DNA from: Gymnothorax reevesii
Taxonomy: Eukaryota > Chordata > Actinopteri > Anguilliformes > Muraenidae
Assembly (NCBI GenBank): GCA_029721435.1
Contig: CM056584.1
Location: 15,511,739 to 15,575,738, forward strand
Length of the DNA: 64,000 nucleotides
Direction of reading: 5' to 3'
Numbering within the stretch: the stretch's first letter is position 1; every line of letters starts with the position of its first letter. The translations under genes and the position numbers were made by a program. The notes beneath the pieces were generated by a model. It did not search any database and was not told the origin of the DNA. It saw only the letters and a list, made by a program, of their open reading frames with translations. Positions 1 through 10,565 of this stretch are shown here, piece by piece.

Positions 1-253
1 AGCACTGCCTGGAACCTGCTTGTACCACCAAACTGCTCGATTAGTCACAGTCCCCAGGTTACAGTCCATAGTGGCTGTATCTCCTTTACTCTCTGTCAGA
101 ACAGGAGGCTTCTGTGTCACCACTGTTACTCCACTCACACCTGAAAAATAAGAAGATCATGTAAGAAACATTAAATGCAGAATTTTAATTTAAGACCAAT
201 TCAAGTTTCTTACATGAGAGCACAGAGATGAGAGTGCAGAGAGTCCCCAACAT
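1..253 (-). CDS. IgL V gene, sigma-like, 5' part (cut by window edge)
   Basis: Leader exon 214-253 (start ATG at 253, reading MLGTLCTLISVLS plus one base) and the first 140 bases of the V exon, joined by a GT-AG intron. The V exon begins VSGVTVVTQKPPVLT and runs through the first framework Cys (MDCNLG) and CDR1 (TVTNRAVW) to the start of framework 2. The rest, with CDR2, CDR3 and the recombination signal, lies left of the window. It is the left-copy partner of the V gene at 51501-51943 and is almost identical to it here. The leader targets the chain to the secretory pathway; the V domain would form half of the antigen-binding site with a heavy chain. Function of the missing part cannot be judged. 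Confidence 0.85.
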
Positions 254-384
254 GTTGTCAGTGTGAGGTGTGAACAGCTGAGAGATGAGCAGGTTGGAGT
301 GTGAGGAGAGGAGAGGCTGCAGGACCCAGATATAAGGGGCCGGTCAGGGAGATGGAGGGGGGGGAGCTTCTGCACTCAGCCAGT
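254..384 (-). promoter_or_regulatory. V gene promoter and 5'UTR
   Basis: The TATA element CCTTATATC (minus strand) lies at about 329-337, some 80 bases before the leader ATG, behind a C-rich tract (CTCCCCCCCTCC-like). The upstream CCAAT box seen at other V promoters here is replaced, because gypsy-derived sequence starts at about 385. No octamer is seen. Confidence 0.75.
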
Positions 385-2468
385 CCAAGGTGTTAGATAG
401 AAAGTGCTGTTTCCAATCATCACATTCTTCATGCAACAGTAGTTTGTTGCAAAACAAAGTGATTAACCGACGGAACCTCTGAATCCCTGTCATTCTCAGT
501 AAACAGCGGAGGCCGATAACCCAACTGATCCTCAAATGGGGAAAGGCCTGTGGAGGAGTTACCCAGTGAATTCTGGGAATATTCGGCCCATGCTAAAAAT
601 CGACTCCACAAAGATGGGTTGTCAGCCGCTAAACATCGAAGAGTATTCTCCAAGGACTGGTTGGTTCACTCAGTCTGCCCGATAGTCTCTGGATGAAAAC
701 CAGAGGAAAGGCTCACAGTGGCCCCCAACTGGTTTCAAAATGCACACCAAAATTTGGCTGTAAATAGAGGACCCCGGTCAGAAGCCATATCTTGAGGGAT
801 GCCATGCAGCTGGAAAACATGGCCCACAACAAGAAGGGCCGTCTGCCGTGCCGAAGGCAGCTTGGGCAGCGCGATAAAGTGGGCGGCCTCAGAAAAACGG
901 TCAACCACGACCAGGATGACTGCGTTCCCTTCCGAAACAGGCAGCCCCATAACAAAATCAAGAGCGAATCAAAATCAATATGGCTCCACGGGCGCCTAGG
1001 GATGAGCAACAGCCGCAGCAGACCAGAGGGGGGGAGGTGGGAAGTTTTGTTCCTAGAGCAAATACAGCACGCCGCTACAAACTCCCGGATGTCCTCAATC
1101 ATACTGGGCCACCAGAAACATCAATCCAAGAACTTCTTGCTCCGATTAACCCCCGGGTGACCCGCCAGACGGGAATAGTGACCCCACTGGAGAACTGGGG
1201 ACCGCACTGCCAAAGGAACAAACAAACAACCAGGCGGTGCCCCACCAGGACCGGGATCATTTCTCAACGCCTCCCTCACAACTGACTCAAAGTCCCACTG
1301 AATGGGAGCCACAATCTGAGCTGCCGGGATAACCGGCTCAGGAATGGGGTCGCGACCGGCGCGATCATGAATCTGCAACAAAGCGTCGGGCTTGATGTTT
1401 TTTGACCCCGGGCGATAGGTTAACGTAAAGTTAAAGTCGTTGAAAAGCAACGACCACCGCGCCTGCCGAGATTTACTTCGTTTAGTTTGTTGGATGTATT
1501 GGAGATTTTTATGATCCGTCCAAACCACAAATGGATGTTCAGCCCCCTCCAACCAATAGTGCCACTCTTCTAATGCCAACTTGACAGCCAACAACTCCTG
1601 GTCACCAATGCTGTAATTCTGTTCGCCCGCCGACAACGACCGGGAGAAGTAGGCACATGGGTGCAACTTACTGTCCCAAAGGGGGCGCTGAGACAAAATG
1701 GCACCTACCCCGACTTTCGATGCATCCACCTCCAGAACTAATGGGAGGGAGGAGTCAGGCAAAATGAGAATGGGTTCTGAGCTAAGTTGTTTCTTTAACT
1801 CCTGAAAAGCAGCCTCAGCTGCTAGAGACCAAGCAAACGACGAGGAGGTATTCTTCTTTGTGAGCGCAATAATGGGGGCAGCTACCGCACTAAAATTACG
1901 GATAAACCTCCTATAAAAATTAGCAAACCCCAAAAACCGTTGCACCTCATTAACATTTTTAGGGGCAGGCTAATCTCTGACCGCTGCCACTTTGTTAGGA
2001 TCCATGCGGACTGACCCTTCTGAAACAATGAAGCTAAGAAACAAAACTGTCTTGGCATGAAAAACGCATTTCTCCGCATTGACAAAAAGCTTGGCTTTGG
2101 GGAGGGCCTCAAGCACTTGTCTGACATGTTGTTAATGCTCCAACAGAGTTGAAGAGAAAATCAAAATATCGTCAAGGTAGACAAAAACAAATCTCTCCAA
2201 CATCTCTTGGAGGACTTCATTAACGAGAGCCTGGAACACAGAGGGGGCGTCAACTAATCCAAACAGCATGACCAAATATTTGTAGTACCCGTCATTCATA
2301 TTAAATACCATTTTTCACCTGTCCCCCTCACGAATCCGAACCAGGTTATAAGCATTCTGGAGGTCTAGCTTGGTAAAAAACGACGCCTCCTGCAGCCATT
2401 CAAACGCAGAGTTCGTAAATGGAAGTAGGTATCGATTTTTTATAGTGCTGTTATTCAGGCTCCTGTGA
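385..2468 (-). mobile_element. Truncated Ty3/gypsy retrotransposon (RT-RNaseH-integrase), left copy
   Basis: Minus-strand remnants run in pol order. RT comes first (around 2000-2460, with FTKLDL-type and YLDD motifs), then the RNase H connection and RNase H in an open stretch at 1121-1945 ([20 protein letters not shown]). The integrase zinc-binding and core remnants follow (713-1150) and the C-terminal part is at 429-653. There is no gag, protease or LTR, so both ends are truncated. A TAA interrupts the RT near 2133 (LEH-stop-QHV), where the right copy keeps a Lys. The downstream end abuts the V promoter at about 385. The insertion predates the segmental duplication, because the same junction exists at 52076. 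Confidence 0.9.
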
Positions 2469-3224
2469 CGTGTCTGTGCCCACCCCACTGGCTACGCCAC
2501 TGCTCAGCAGGATTTCGGATTTCGAGCTTCGGGTAAGTGAACTCTTGCCATACGCTGGCTGTGTGGTTAGCGAATAAATGACGTAGAAGCAAGACGAGCG
2601 GGGATTGTGGGATTGTAGGTGGTATATACAGGCGTAAGGAGGAATAGGAAGGCGCATTGGGAGTGGTCCCGTTTATTAACGTACGTTATCAGGGACTCCC
2701 TTTAATTAACACTTCAGACCTATTTTGTGTTGAACTTCTTGTATAGTATTTTTTCTATTGTACAAAATTAGTAGAATGCTACGCTGCCGCATTTTTAAAC
2801 TTACTTATTCTAATAAAATAAACTGGGACACAAAAATTTCAACTGATATTACCGACGATCGATCAGACTACTCCTCAAAAAATACAACAACCAATGGCAG
2901 CGCAACACTTGTATGAAGGAGGATAATCGACATGGACAATAAGTGGCGTTTGTCACGTTCAAGATGGCTTTGTTCATCAAGCTATATACGATAGCTCACT
3001 TTGTTTTGTGGCTTCCGACATCCCACAACGAGAAGATTGTTTAAGTACTAAATTGAATTTTTGCAAATGTTTTGCCATTTCTTTTCATCACATCTTTTAT
3101 GCAGCTGCTTTGATATCTGGTTGAAAAACACGTGCATTTACTTTACATGAAATTCAGACGTCTTATTTTCAATTTGCTCCCAGTGTCAGTATGGAGGAGC
3201 CCACAGAGGATAAATGAACATGGC

Positions 3225-3245
3225 AATAAATAAATAAATAAATAA
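3225..3245. repeat. (AAAT)n microsatellite
   Basis: Five tandem AAAT units. The right copy at about 54905-54930 is interrupted and irregular. Confidence 0.85.
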
Positions 3246-4110
3246 GTCTTCATACATGCAAAACTGGGCAGTAATGTGATTGTCATTGACACACACTTGT
3301 TTGGCCCTTTTAAGTGTAAAAACAATGATTTATACATGTGTGGAAGCGAAGGATTATGTTGAGGGTGTGTGTTTGCTTTATGTGTGCGTGCATATGGGTG
3401 TTTTAACCAGGGTAAGGATCTGTGAGGGTGGAAAAAGAACACCCTCTCTGAGGCTGCAAGCGCCTTTTGGGTGCTTAAAAAAGGTATAAATGAGAACCTT
3501 TAGAGGTACAGACAAGCATCCATTAGAAGAGGTGCATATCTCAGAGATGCCAAGGCTTACGTCTTAAGCATGAGTTTCTCCTCTTAGTAGAGTCACGTTT
3601 CTGTGCCATAGTCAGCAATTATTCTATCAAAGCGCACTGAAGAAATTCATTCACGGAATTTAAGTCATTGTGCATCAAGTTAATCAGTTTCACATGCATT
3701 ACGGTGGATTTTCCCACTAATGACACAGAAATCGATTATGACTGATTATGACGATTATGCTTGTGTTTCCTGAGGGATTGACAGCAATGGAATTGCGTAG
3801 AAACATTTCAAATGGTCTTATTTCATTAAAACAATTTAAACGATCATGAAACACATGCACTGTTTCCAATCCCTGAGTAAAGAGAAGCACGGGAAGTCCG
3901 GAGTCATAATCGCTTTCCATGTTACTTGTGATGAGAGGTGCACCTTTACGCAAGTGAAACGGAAACTTCAATGCACAAGGATTTTAATTCCGCATGAGAA
4001 TCTCATTAAAAATTCAATGAATAATTGCGGACTACGGTGAATAAGCCTAAAAAATGCGTAAGACCTACGGCGAATGCGTGAGACTTGGCATCTCTGATAT
4101 GTACACCCTG

Positions 4111-4371
4111 TGAGTCACCCTCTACAAAGGTACGCGTGGTCTCCCCTGATAAGGGTCCTCATCTGTACCTTTTGAGGTTCTTGCGTTACCCCCTTATAGA
4201 GATGTCGTTAGCACCTTTCAGGGTTGTCGCGTTCACCTCATGCAAGGGAGCTCATTAACGCCTTTTTTGGGGTGCTTTTGTTCACCCCTTTTTAGGATGC
4301 TCATGAGCTCATTTAAAAAGGTGCTGCTATTGTAGCAAATGTGCGCACCCGTAAAAGGTGCTGAAACGAAA
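4111..4371. repeat. Degenerate minisatellite, about 25-bp unit
   Basis: Roughly ten imperfect units built on CACCCCTTTNAGGGTGCTC-like words follow one another, with alternating CACC(C)CTTT and GGGTG cores. The right copy lies at 55799-56050. Units are too diverged to count exactly by eye. Confidence 0.65.
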
Positions 4372-5305
4372 CTTTTTTCTTAGTGTGTAATGCGCAAGAA
4401 TAACTGTAAAATTTTGGTATTTACTTTGGTCTCACCAACTTCAAGCCATTGGGTGAATTATGTGCCCGTTGACTTTGTTTGGTTAAGAATTTCTTTTATT
4501 GGTTAATAGTGATGATGCATAAATTTTTATTGTATGCTGGATTTTGGGCCGCCTTTTCACCTTGCAAGTGAAAAAATAATGAAGCTAGAGAAAAACGAGA
4601 GAAGCACACAGAGACAAACAATTTGTTTGACCATGGAAAGAAAAATAAGATGTATAGAGTGATTTTAACTTGCTGTTGTGTATCATTTTGTTCGTGACCA
4701 ATAACCGGGAAAAAGAAGCTTTTTGGGGATCTTTATGACAAAGTTCAATAACATTGAACTGTTGTGGCCGGGGTTTTATTTTCCCTTAGAATCATTGGAT
4801 TCTCTCTTTAACCGAGGAGATGGCGAGCCACCAAAATGTGCAAACTCCAAATTAAAAGGCTGTGACCAGATTTAGCCAGATTTTTCATTCTCTGAATATC
4901 TTTTGATGGGAGGCAACAGTTCCAGTGCCTCACTATACCGCCTCCTGTATAATGCAGGACCTCATGATTATGGTCTATGCAGACTGGTCAGGTTGCATCA
5001 TGTCCATGACACCGGACTTGAGGCTCCAAGGATTAACTTTTCATTTATGGGACATGTAGCAGTGACAAACAGAAGCATGTTATGGGTTGACTAGTTGGAC
5101 TGAGTCAGACACCGAGCCAAATATTTCATCACTGTACAGAATGATTATGTTTGCTGTAATTTTTCTGACTTTCTCATCTCATTTTTACTGTTTGTTGGGG
5201 AGATTAAATTTCTGCATGGATGGGAGATTTTGGTTCAGCTTGAATAAATGCGCATCTTCTCCTCTCTGAACATAAAGCAGCTTTAAAGCAGAAGTGAAGC
5301 TCTGG

Positions 5306-5333
5306 GGTTTTTGTTATGGTGTGAATCACTGTG
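5306..5333 (-). promoter_or_regulatory. V 12-spacer recombination signal
   Basis: Minus strand: heptamer CACAGTG (5327-5333), 12-base spacer ATTCACACCATA, nonamer ACAAAAACC (5306-5314). This is the consensus signal cut by RAG1/RAG2, placed directly 3' of the V exon. Confidence 0.97.
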
Positions 5334-5783
5334 CTACAGCTGCATTAGCAGAGCTGTCCCATGTGCTACAGTAATACACTGCAGAGTCTCCTGCCTCCAC
5401 ATTTTTAATTATAAACTGGGAGTCTGTACTACTCTGACGGGTTGATGTGAAACGACTGGATGAGAATCCTGTCCCATATCTATCTGGAGACTGTTCACCT
5501 TGATAGAGTCGTAGCACAAAATTAGTAACTCCTCCGGGAACCTGCTTGTACCAGTAAGCAGGATAATTAGTCACAGACCCCAGGTTACAGTCCATAGTGG
5601 CTGTATCTCCTTTACTGACTGTCAGAACAGGAGGCTTCTGTGTCACCACTGTTACTCCACTCACACCTGGGAAATAAGAAGCTCAGGTAAGAAATATTTA
5701 CATCACAGGCAGAATTTTCATTAAGGATCAATGAACGTCTTACATGAGAGCACAGAGATGAGAGAGCAGAGAGTCCCCAGCAT
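5334..5783 (-). CDS. IgL V gene, sigma-like, family A (V at 5.3 kb)
   Basis: Leader exon 5744-5783 (MLGTLCSLISVLS plus one base) splices by GT-AG to V exon 5334-5666. The mature domain starts near VTVVTQKPPVLTVSKG. It has the first Cys in MDCNLG, the framework 2 WYKQVPGG, a long CDR2 (LYQGEQSPDRYG), framework 3 GTGFSSSRFTS and VEAGDSAVYYC, and germline CDR3 STWDSSANAAV running into the heptamer. No stop or frameshift is seen, so it is probably functional. It lies downstream of the J-C at 18.7-20.6 kb in the same orientation, so it can only join a J outside the window. Its right-copy partner is at 57728-58179. The start is set by the leader ATG, not by the GTG that opens the V exon frame. Confidence 0.93.
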
Positions 5784-5914
5784 GTTGTCAGTGTGAGGTG
5801 TGAACAGCTGACAGATGAGCAGGTTGGAGTGTGAGGAGAGGAGAGGCTGCAGGACCCAGATAAAAGGGGCTGGTCAGCGAGATGGAGGGGGAGGAGCTTC
5901 TGCACTCAGCCAAT
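5784..5914 (-). promoter_or_regulatory. V gene promoter and 5'UTR
   Basis: Minus strand: CCAAT-type box (ATTGG at 5910-5914), C-rich tract, then CCTTTTATC at 5859-5867 in place of the usual CCTTATATC, then the leader. This uses the short 5'UTR form that lacks a 15-base insert found in several sister genes. Confidence 0.75.
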
Positions 5915-6201
5915 TACAGAACGAGAGATTACCTTCATACAGACAATCAGAAATACATGTCCTGAAAGCATTTTTTCAAAAATAAAGATGACTCCCTCCA
6001 ATGTAAATTAAAATGCATATGTTAATAAAATCAAACTATATCTATCATTTTTTGGTTCAGATTTGATATGTCCCTCAGAGAAAGGTTGATGAGAGACTTT
6101 ATTTCTTCCAATTATTCAAAACGAAATGAATGAGGCAAGGTTTTTCAACCATTTCATAGTACTCAGCAACATTCAGTTAATCGTAATAATAGGCAGTAAT
6201 A

Positions 6202-6358
6202 GGCAGTCAGAATCAGTCTGACATTTACATGAGGAGTGACTGGAGGAGACTCCAGCTCAATATATAAAGAGCTGATAATGCGGAGGTAATACAATATATA
6301 CTGAGGACCTTCACCAGGAACCTGCTTGTACCAGAGGACAGCACTATAGGCTACAGTT
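6202..6358 (-). pseudogene. IgL V relic (CDR1 to framework 3 only)
   Basis: Degenerate V sequence on the minus strand. It keeps the WYKQ-like CTGGTACAAGCAGG region, the AYGAG-like stretch before framework 3, and the Cys-bearing KCQ...SDC region seen in the V genes at 22.5 and 42.1 kb. Framework 1, leader, 3' end and recombination signal are missing. The right-copy partner is at 58612-58768, so the decay predates the duplication. Confidence 0.8.
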
Positions 6359-6669
6359 CTGATGCGTATCCTGTATTCTACCAGCCCAAACAGGACACTT
6401 CTTGGAGGAGAGAGCAGTGAGAAGAATGCAGAAGGTCCTCAGCTAGTGCATGGACATGCAGCACAGCCTGGGACTCGTTCATTCCAAAGTACACAGTTTC
6501 CCACTGTGCCTCTGTGCTGTATGTTCTCACTCAGCACTGAGGACATTGCTTGGATCGAGTCACTTTGTTATTATGTCTTATGTGCTGGTGTCTCGATTTA
6601 AACTGCTGTATTGTATGTTATAGTTAATAAAAAAGTTTCTCACCCAGTGTAATATATCCTTCATCACCA

Positions 6670-7215
6670 TTATCTAACCAGCTTATTCCTGGTCTGGGTT
6701 GCAGGGAAGCTGGAGCTTTAACCAGCATTCAATGGGCTAATCCAGCAATCCATCACAGGGCACAGACACCATTCACTCACACAGTCATTCTGATCTCCAA
6801 TTATATCCCCGAATGCCAAATGGCGTTTCAGGGATATGCGCCGCCGCCGCGCCGCCCTACGTGTTAACGAGATAACTTCAGTAATATTTCAATTCGAAAT
6901 GTTATGTTTTGCATATAAGTAAGTATCATAAAGAGGAAGAACTGATTCGATTTTGGACAATTTGTCCGATTGACCTGAAATCAAGTTCAAATGAAAGGTG
7001 ATGACCTGAGGGGCATTATATTGTATTGGGTCTATTCGAGGATTGGGATATTGGAGGATTGGGGGCGTTCGGGGATATACCCCAAGTCGTCGCCTCCGAT
7101 GGCATAAGCCCAGTTTAAAGTCTACAATCAGCCTAATATGCACATATTTGAACTGTGGGAGGAAAGTGGGGTACTTTGAGAAAATCGTGCTGACAACTGG
7201 AGAACATTCTAAGTC
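6670..7215. repeat. Fish SINE-like GGAGGAAAC repeat, split by an insertion
   Basis: The flanking halves (about 6670-6802 and 7079-7215) match the common fish repeat with 'ATCCATCACAGGGCACA' and 'ACTGTGGGAGGAAA' words. They are separated by an inverted-repeat element (6803-7078). The same arrangement is at 59085-60005. Assignment is from recognition of the words, not a library search. Confidence 0.6.
6803..7078. mobile_element. Small inverted-repeat element (contracted copy)
   Basis: Ends are ATATCCCCGAATGCC and its near-inverse GGCGTTCGGGGATAT. The right copy (59211-59857) is 647 bases against 276 here; the difference is mainly an array of 153-bp tandem repeats that is reduced to one unit at about 6961 on this side. 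Confidence 0.7.
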
Positions 7216-7724
7216 CACATTGAAAGGCCCCGGCAAGATTCAGCCACAATTTTTTACTTTTATTTTTCTTTTTCTTTTTTTTTCTGGGAGGTAACAGTGC
7301 CAATGAATCATCCTGCTGCTCCCTGTGTAACGCAGGGCCTCATGTCTGAATGTTCTGTAGAACATTCTAGAGAGACAGAATATTTTTCATGCGGATGGCT
7401 CATGTTACGTAATGGCTACAAAACTGGGGTCTGACTCCAAAGGTGAACTTTTCATTGGTGGGACAAACGACATTGGCATGTAGCATATAGATGCATGTTA
7501 CGGGTCGACTAATCAGATTGTGTCTGACACAGAGCCAAATACATGACCACAGTACTGAGTTATTTTGTTTTGCTGTAATTTTTCTTGCTTTCACGTACCA
7601 TTTTTGCCATGTTTTGTGAAGATTAAATGGTTTTTTGGATGAGAGATTTTCATCCGGCTTGAATAAATGCACATCTTCTCCTCTCTGAACTTAAAGCAGC
7701 TTTAAAGCAGAAGTGAAACTCAGA

Positions 7725-7752
7725 GGTTTTTGTCATGGTGTGAATCACTGTG
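7725..7752 (-). promoter_or_regulatory. V 12-spacer recombination signal
   Basis: Heptamer CACAGTG (7746-7752), spacer ATTCACACCATG, nonamer ACAAAAACC (7725-7733), minus strand. Confidence 0.97.
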
Positions 7753-8225
7753 ATACTCCTTCACTCACAGACTGCACCCATTTACCACAGTAATACACAG
7801 CAGAGTCTCCAGCCTCCACATTAGTTATTATTAACTGATAATCTGTGTTACTCTGGGCTCTGGAGGTAAAGCGGCTGGAGGAGAAACCAGCTCCATATGT
7901 GGGAGAGCTGTGTGTTCTGTAGAAATACAGCACAAACTGAGGAGCACTGCCTGGAACCTGCTTGTACCAGTAAATATTGTATGTATCTTCTGGGCCGATG
8001 TTACAGTCCATGGTGGCCTTTTGTCCTTTAGTTAAACTCAGTATTGGAGGCTTCTGTGTCAACTGGGTTTGACCGCTGACACCTGTGAAGGTAAAATAAC
8101 ACAGAAAGATGAAAAGAATAAAATCTTGTGTAAGGCTCATGTCACACTCAGTTACACAGTATAAATGTAATTTGAAAGTCCTCACTTAAGAGCACAGAGA
8201 TGAGAGAGCAGAGAGTCCCCAGCAT
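7753..8225 (-). CDS. IgL V gene, sigma-like, family B (V at 7.7 kb)
   Basis: Leader exon 8186-8225 encodes MLGTLCSLISVLL plus one base and uses a GTGAGG donor. The V exon is 7753-8082. The domain reads QTQLTQKPPILSLTKGQK, Cys in MDCNIG, CDR1 PEDTYNIY, WYKQVPGS, CDR2 FYRTHSSPTYG, GAGFSSSRFTS, VEAGDSAVYYC and germline CDR3 GKWVQSVSEGV. All canonical residues are present and the frame is open. Framework 1 differs clearly from family A although leader and promoter are nearly the same. The L-V intron is also open in frame and could encode a hydrophobic MSLTQDF-type leader if retained, but the standard leader is better supported. Partner in the right copy: 60531-61003. Confidence 0.92.
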
Positions 8226-8356
8226 GTTGTCAGTGTGAGGTGTGAACAGCTGAGAGATGAGCAGGTTGGAGTGTGAGGAGAGGAGAGGCTGCAGGACCCA
8301 GATATAAGGGGCCGGTCAGGGAGATGGAGGGGGAGGAGCTTCTGTACTCAGCCAAT
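8226..8356 (-). promoter_or_regulatory. V gene promoter and 5'UTR
   Basis: Minus strand: ATTGGC (CCAAT box, 8352-8356), C-rich tract, TATA element CCTTATATC (8301-8309), short 5'UTR form. Confidence 0.8.
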
Positions 8357-8359
8357 CAC

Positions 8360-9630
8360 AGTTTTCCAACTGAGGGATTCAGTCAATAACCTGATCTCAG
8401 CAGACTTCAGACAGCAGGTTAAATTAGAGATATGGGACTCAGTCCTATTCCTTCCAGTGGCTCATCTTTTTTTCCCCTCAGAACACAAACTTCCACCTTT
8501 GTCTTTGCATTGCAAATTGTGGTCACTTACTCGCTCGGACATTTAATGGGACACATGAGCATTGTGCTCAGTAGGTCTGTGCAGTGGCGGTCTGAGACAA
8601 TAATTCAGGCCAGGAGTTTGGACTCAATCCCCGGCCACTGTCACCCTGTTCACATAAACTACCACACCGCTAATCCTGTGGGCTAACCCTGTTTGTTGAT
8701 GAAATGGGAACCAGACGAGTCATACATTTGGCCACTATCTTCTTTAGGGAGGAAAGTTACCCAGATGATTACAAAATGCAAAAAAAAAAAAAAGGACTGG
8801 ACTGGGAAAAATCTGAGTAGTACTGAATTTTCAATCTATTCTATGGCTATGGGTGAACTCTCAAAAACTCACACAGTTACAGAGATATACACAGTCAGCT
8901 CAAATGTTCAAATGTTTATATTTATTTTCAAGCATCCTAAACTCTTTCCAGGAGTTTTCTCTGGCTAATGCTAAGGGCTTAGCAGGCCTCGCAAGAGAGA
9001 CACAAAAGCAGCAGGCAGTGCTGGATGAGCCTCTTAAAGAAACTCCCCACTGCTGCAAACAACAAGCAAACAACCCCCTGATCAGAGAGCAGGATCGCCC
9101 TCAGGTGGTGAAGAAAATGCACAGCAAGCAGCAGCCCCATAAAACCATGACAGTTCCATTCATTCCAGTAATACAAGGCTAAGTCTCGTCCCTAGTTATT
9201 AACTGGCATCAGAATCAGGTTCATTAGATTGTTATTTATAGAATATAAACTTTTGCCGTTTAAAACTCTTATCAATTATGGCACTCCACTGATTGATCCC
9301 TTGATTTTTAAATTATGTGCATTAATATCATGAATGTGAAAAATTATTAATGCAAACTCACATAAGAAACTGTTTTTTGATTCATTATAGAGAAAGACAG
9401 ATTTCATATATAATGTTCATAGCATGTAATAGGGAGGGAACTGGACTTTTAACCCTGTGGTTGAAAAATTAGTGAAGTTTAGTCAAGTTTACTCTTTCTG
9501 AAAAAAATTCTGTAAAGTGGTAGGTTTTTTTTTTTACATTCCAAGAAAAAAAAAAAAACAAACAAAACTAGAATTCTTGCAAATTCACTTTCAGACATTT
9601 CTGAAGCCGTTTGAAAGCAGAGGCAAAGCA
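8360..9630. other. Intergenic, no gene seen
   Basis: Contains an A-tract near 8780-8793 followed by GGACTGGACTGG, and a run of short open frames without recognisable motifs. The sequence at 8580-8665 has a weak tRNA-B-box-like word and may be an old SINE. It matches 61150-62435 in the right copy. Confidence 0.6.
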
Positions 9631-9635
9631 CAATG

Positions 9636-9663
9636 GGTTTTTGTTGTGGTCTCAATCACTGTG
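9636..9663 (-). promoter_or_regulatory. V 12-spacer recombination signal
   Basis: Heptamer CACAGTG (9657-9663), spacer ATTGAGACCACA, nonamer ACAAAAACC (9636-9644), minus strand. The spacer differs from the usual ATTCACACCATA. Confidence 0.95.
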
Positions 9664-10099
9664 ATACCTCCTCTTTAGCAGTGCTGTCCCATGTAAAACA
9701 AAAATACATCGCTGAGTCTCCTAATTCCATATTTGTAATTATTAATCGGTAATCTGATGATGTCTGGTGAGTGGATGTAAAGCGGCTGGAGGAAAAACCG
9801 GCTCCATATTTGGGAGAGCTGTGAGCCTGATTGTGAAACAGCACAAATTGAGGAGAACTGCCTGGAACTTGTTTATACCAGCGAGCAGCATCATTAGTCC
9901 CCAAGTTACAGTCCATAGTGGCTGTGTCTCCTTTACTGACTGTCAGAACAGGAGGCTTCTGTGTCACCACAGTTACTCCACTCACACCTGGGAAATAAGA
10001 AGATCAGGTAAGAAGTATTTACATCACATGCAGAATTTTCATTAATGATAAATGAATGTCTCTTACATGAGAGCACAGAGAGCAGAGAGTCCCCAGCAT
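9664..10099 (-). pseudogene. IgL V gene, family A, with frameshifted leader (V at 9.7 kb)
   Basis: The V exon 9664-9987 is open and has canonical MDCNLG, WYKQVPGS, FVLFHNQAHSSPKYG, GAGFSSSRFTS and the second Cys in MYFCFTWDSTAKEEV. CDR1 is two residues shorter than in sister genes (TNDAAR). The leader exon is only 33 bases (10067-10099) instead of 40: seven bases matching ATGAGAG on the plus strand are missing after CACAGAG at 10080. After splicing, the reading frame enters the V exon as GTG-TGA, an immediate stop. The right-copy partner (62469-62911) has a normal 40-base leader. A different donor could in principle rescue the frame, but none is obvious. Confidence 0.85.
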
Positions 10100-10245
10100 G
10101 TTGTCAGTGTGAGGTGTGAACAGCCCTTACTGTCCAGCTGAGAGATGAGCAGGTTGGAGTGTGAGGAGAGGAGAGGCTGCAGGATCCAGATATAAGGGGC
10201 CGGTCAGGGAGATGGAGGGGGGGGGAGCTTCTGCACTCAGCCAAT
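10100..10245 (-). promoter_or_regulatory. V gene promoter and 5'UTR
   Basis: Minus strand: ATTGGC CCAAT box (10241-10245), C-rich tract, TATA element (10189-10197), long 5'UTR form with the 15-base insert. Confidence 0.8.
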
Positions 10246-10565
10246 CATAACAGCGCAGACATCTACCAGTGGTCATGTGATTATAATGCTGATATCACAG
10301 CCAAGAAAATATTCCAGGTCAGAAATAAACTTTGGTCCACTAATATAAAATCTGACATCAATTTTACATGGCAGATATTGTATAACACAATATATACTGT
10401 GTGTGAGGAGTCTTTGCACTTTACCAATCCAATCAGCTCACCATAATTTTGTCTATGATTTTTTTGATGAAAGCATTGATGTCACAAGGTAAAAATTGTG
10501 AAAGAATTATCCTCCAGTGAGTTAATGGCTCCTCAGATATATGGCTGCATTTGCAGTTTCATCGA

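Larger units (their letters stand above)
2469..4835. other. Unclassified duplicated intergenic sequence
   Basis: No convincing gene is seen. The stretch matches 54159-56515 closely. It contains an AAAT microsatellite (3225-3245) and a degenerate minisatellite (4111-4371). It may be an old, unrecognised retroelement, but no LTR or coding motif was found. Confidence 0.6.

Noticed and set aside
6362..6601. Plus-strand 79-codon ORF conserved at 58771-59010
   Set aside because: It is conserved only because of the recent duplication; it overlaps the tail of a V relic and has no domain or codon signal.
9664..9987. Functional call for the V gene at 9.7 kb based on its open V exon
   Set aside because: The leader exon has a seven-base deletion that puts the V exon out of frame.
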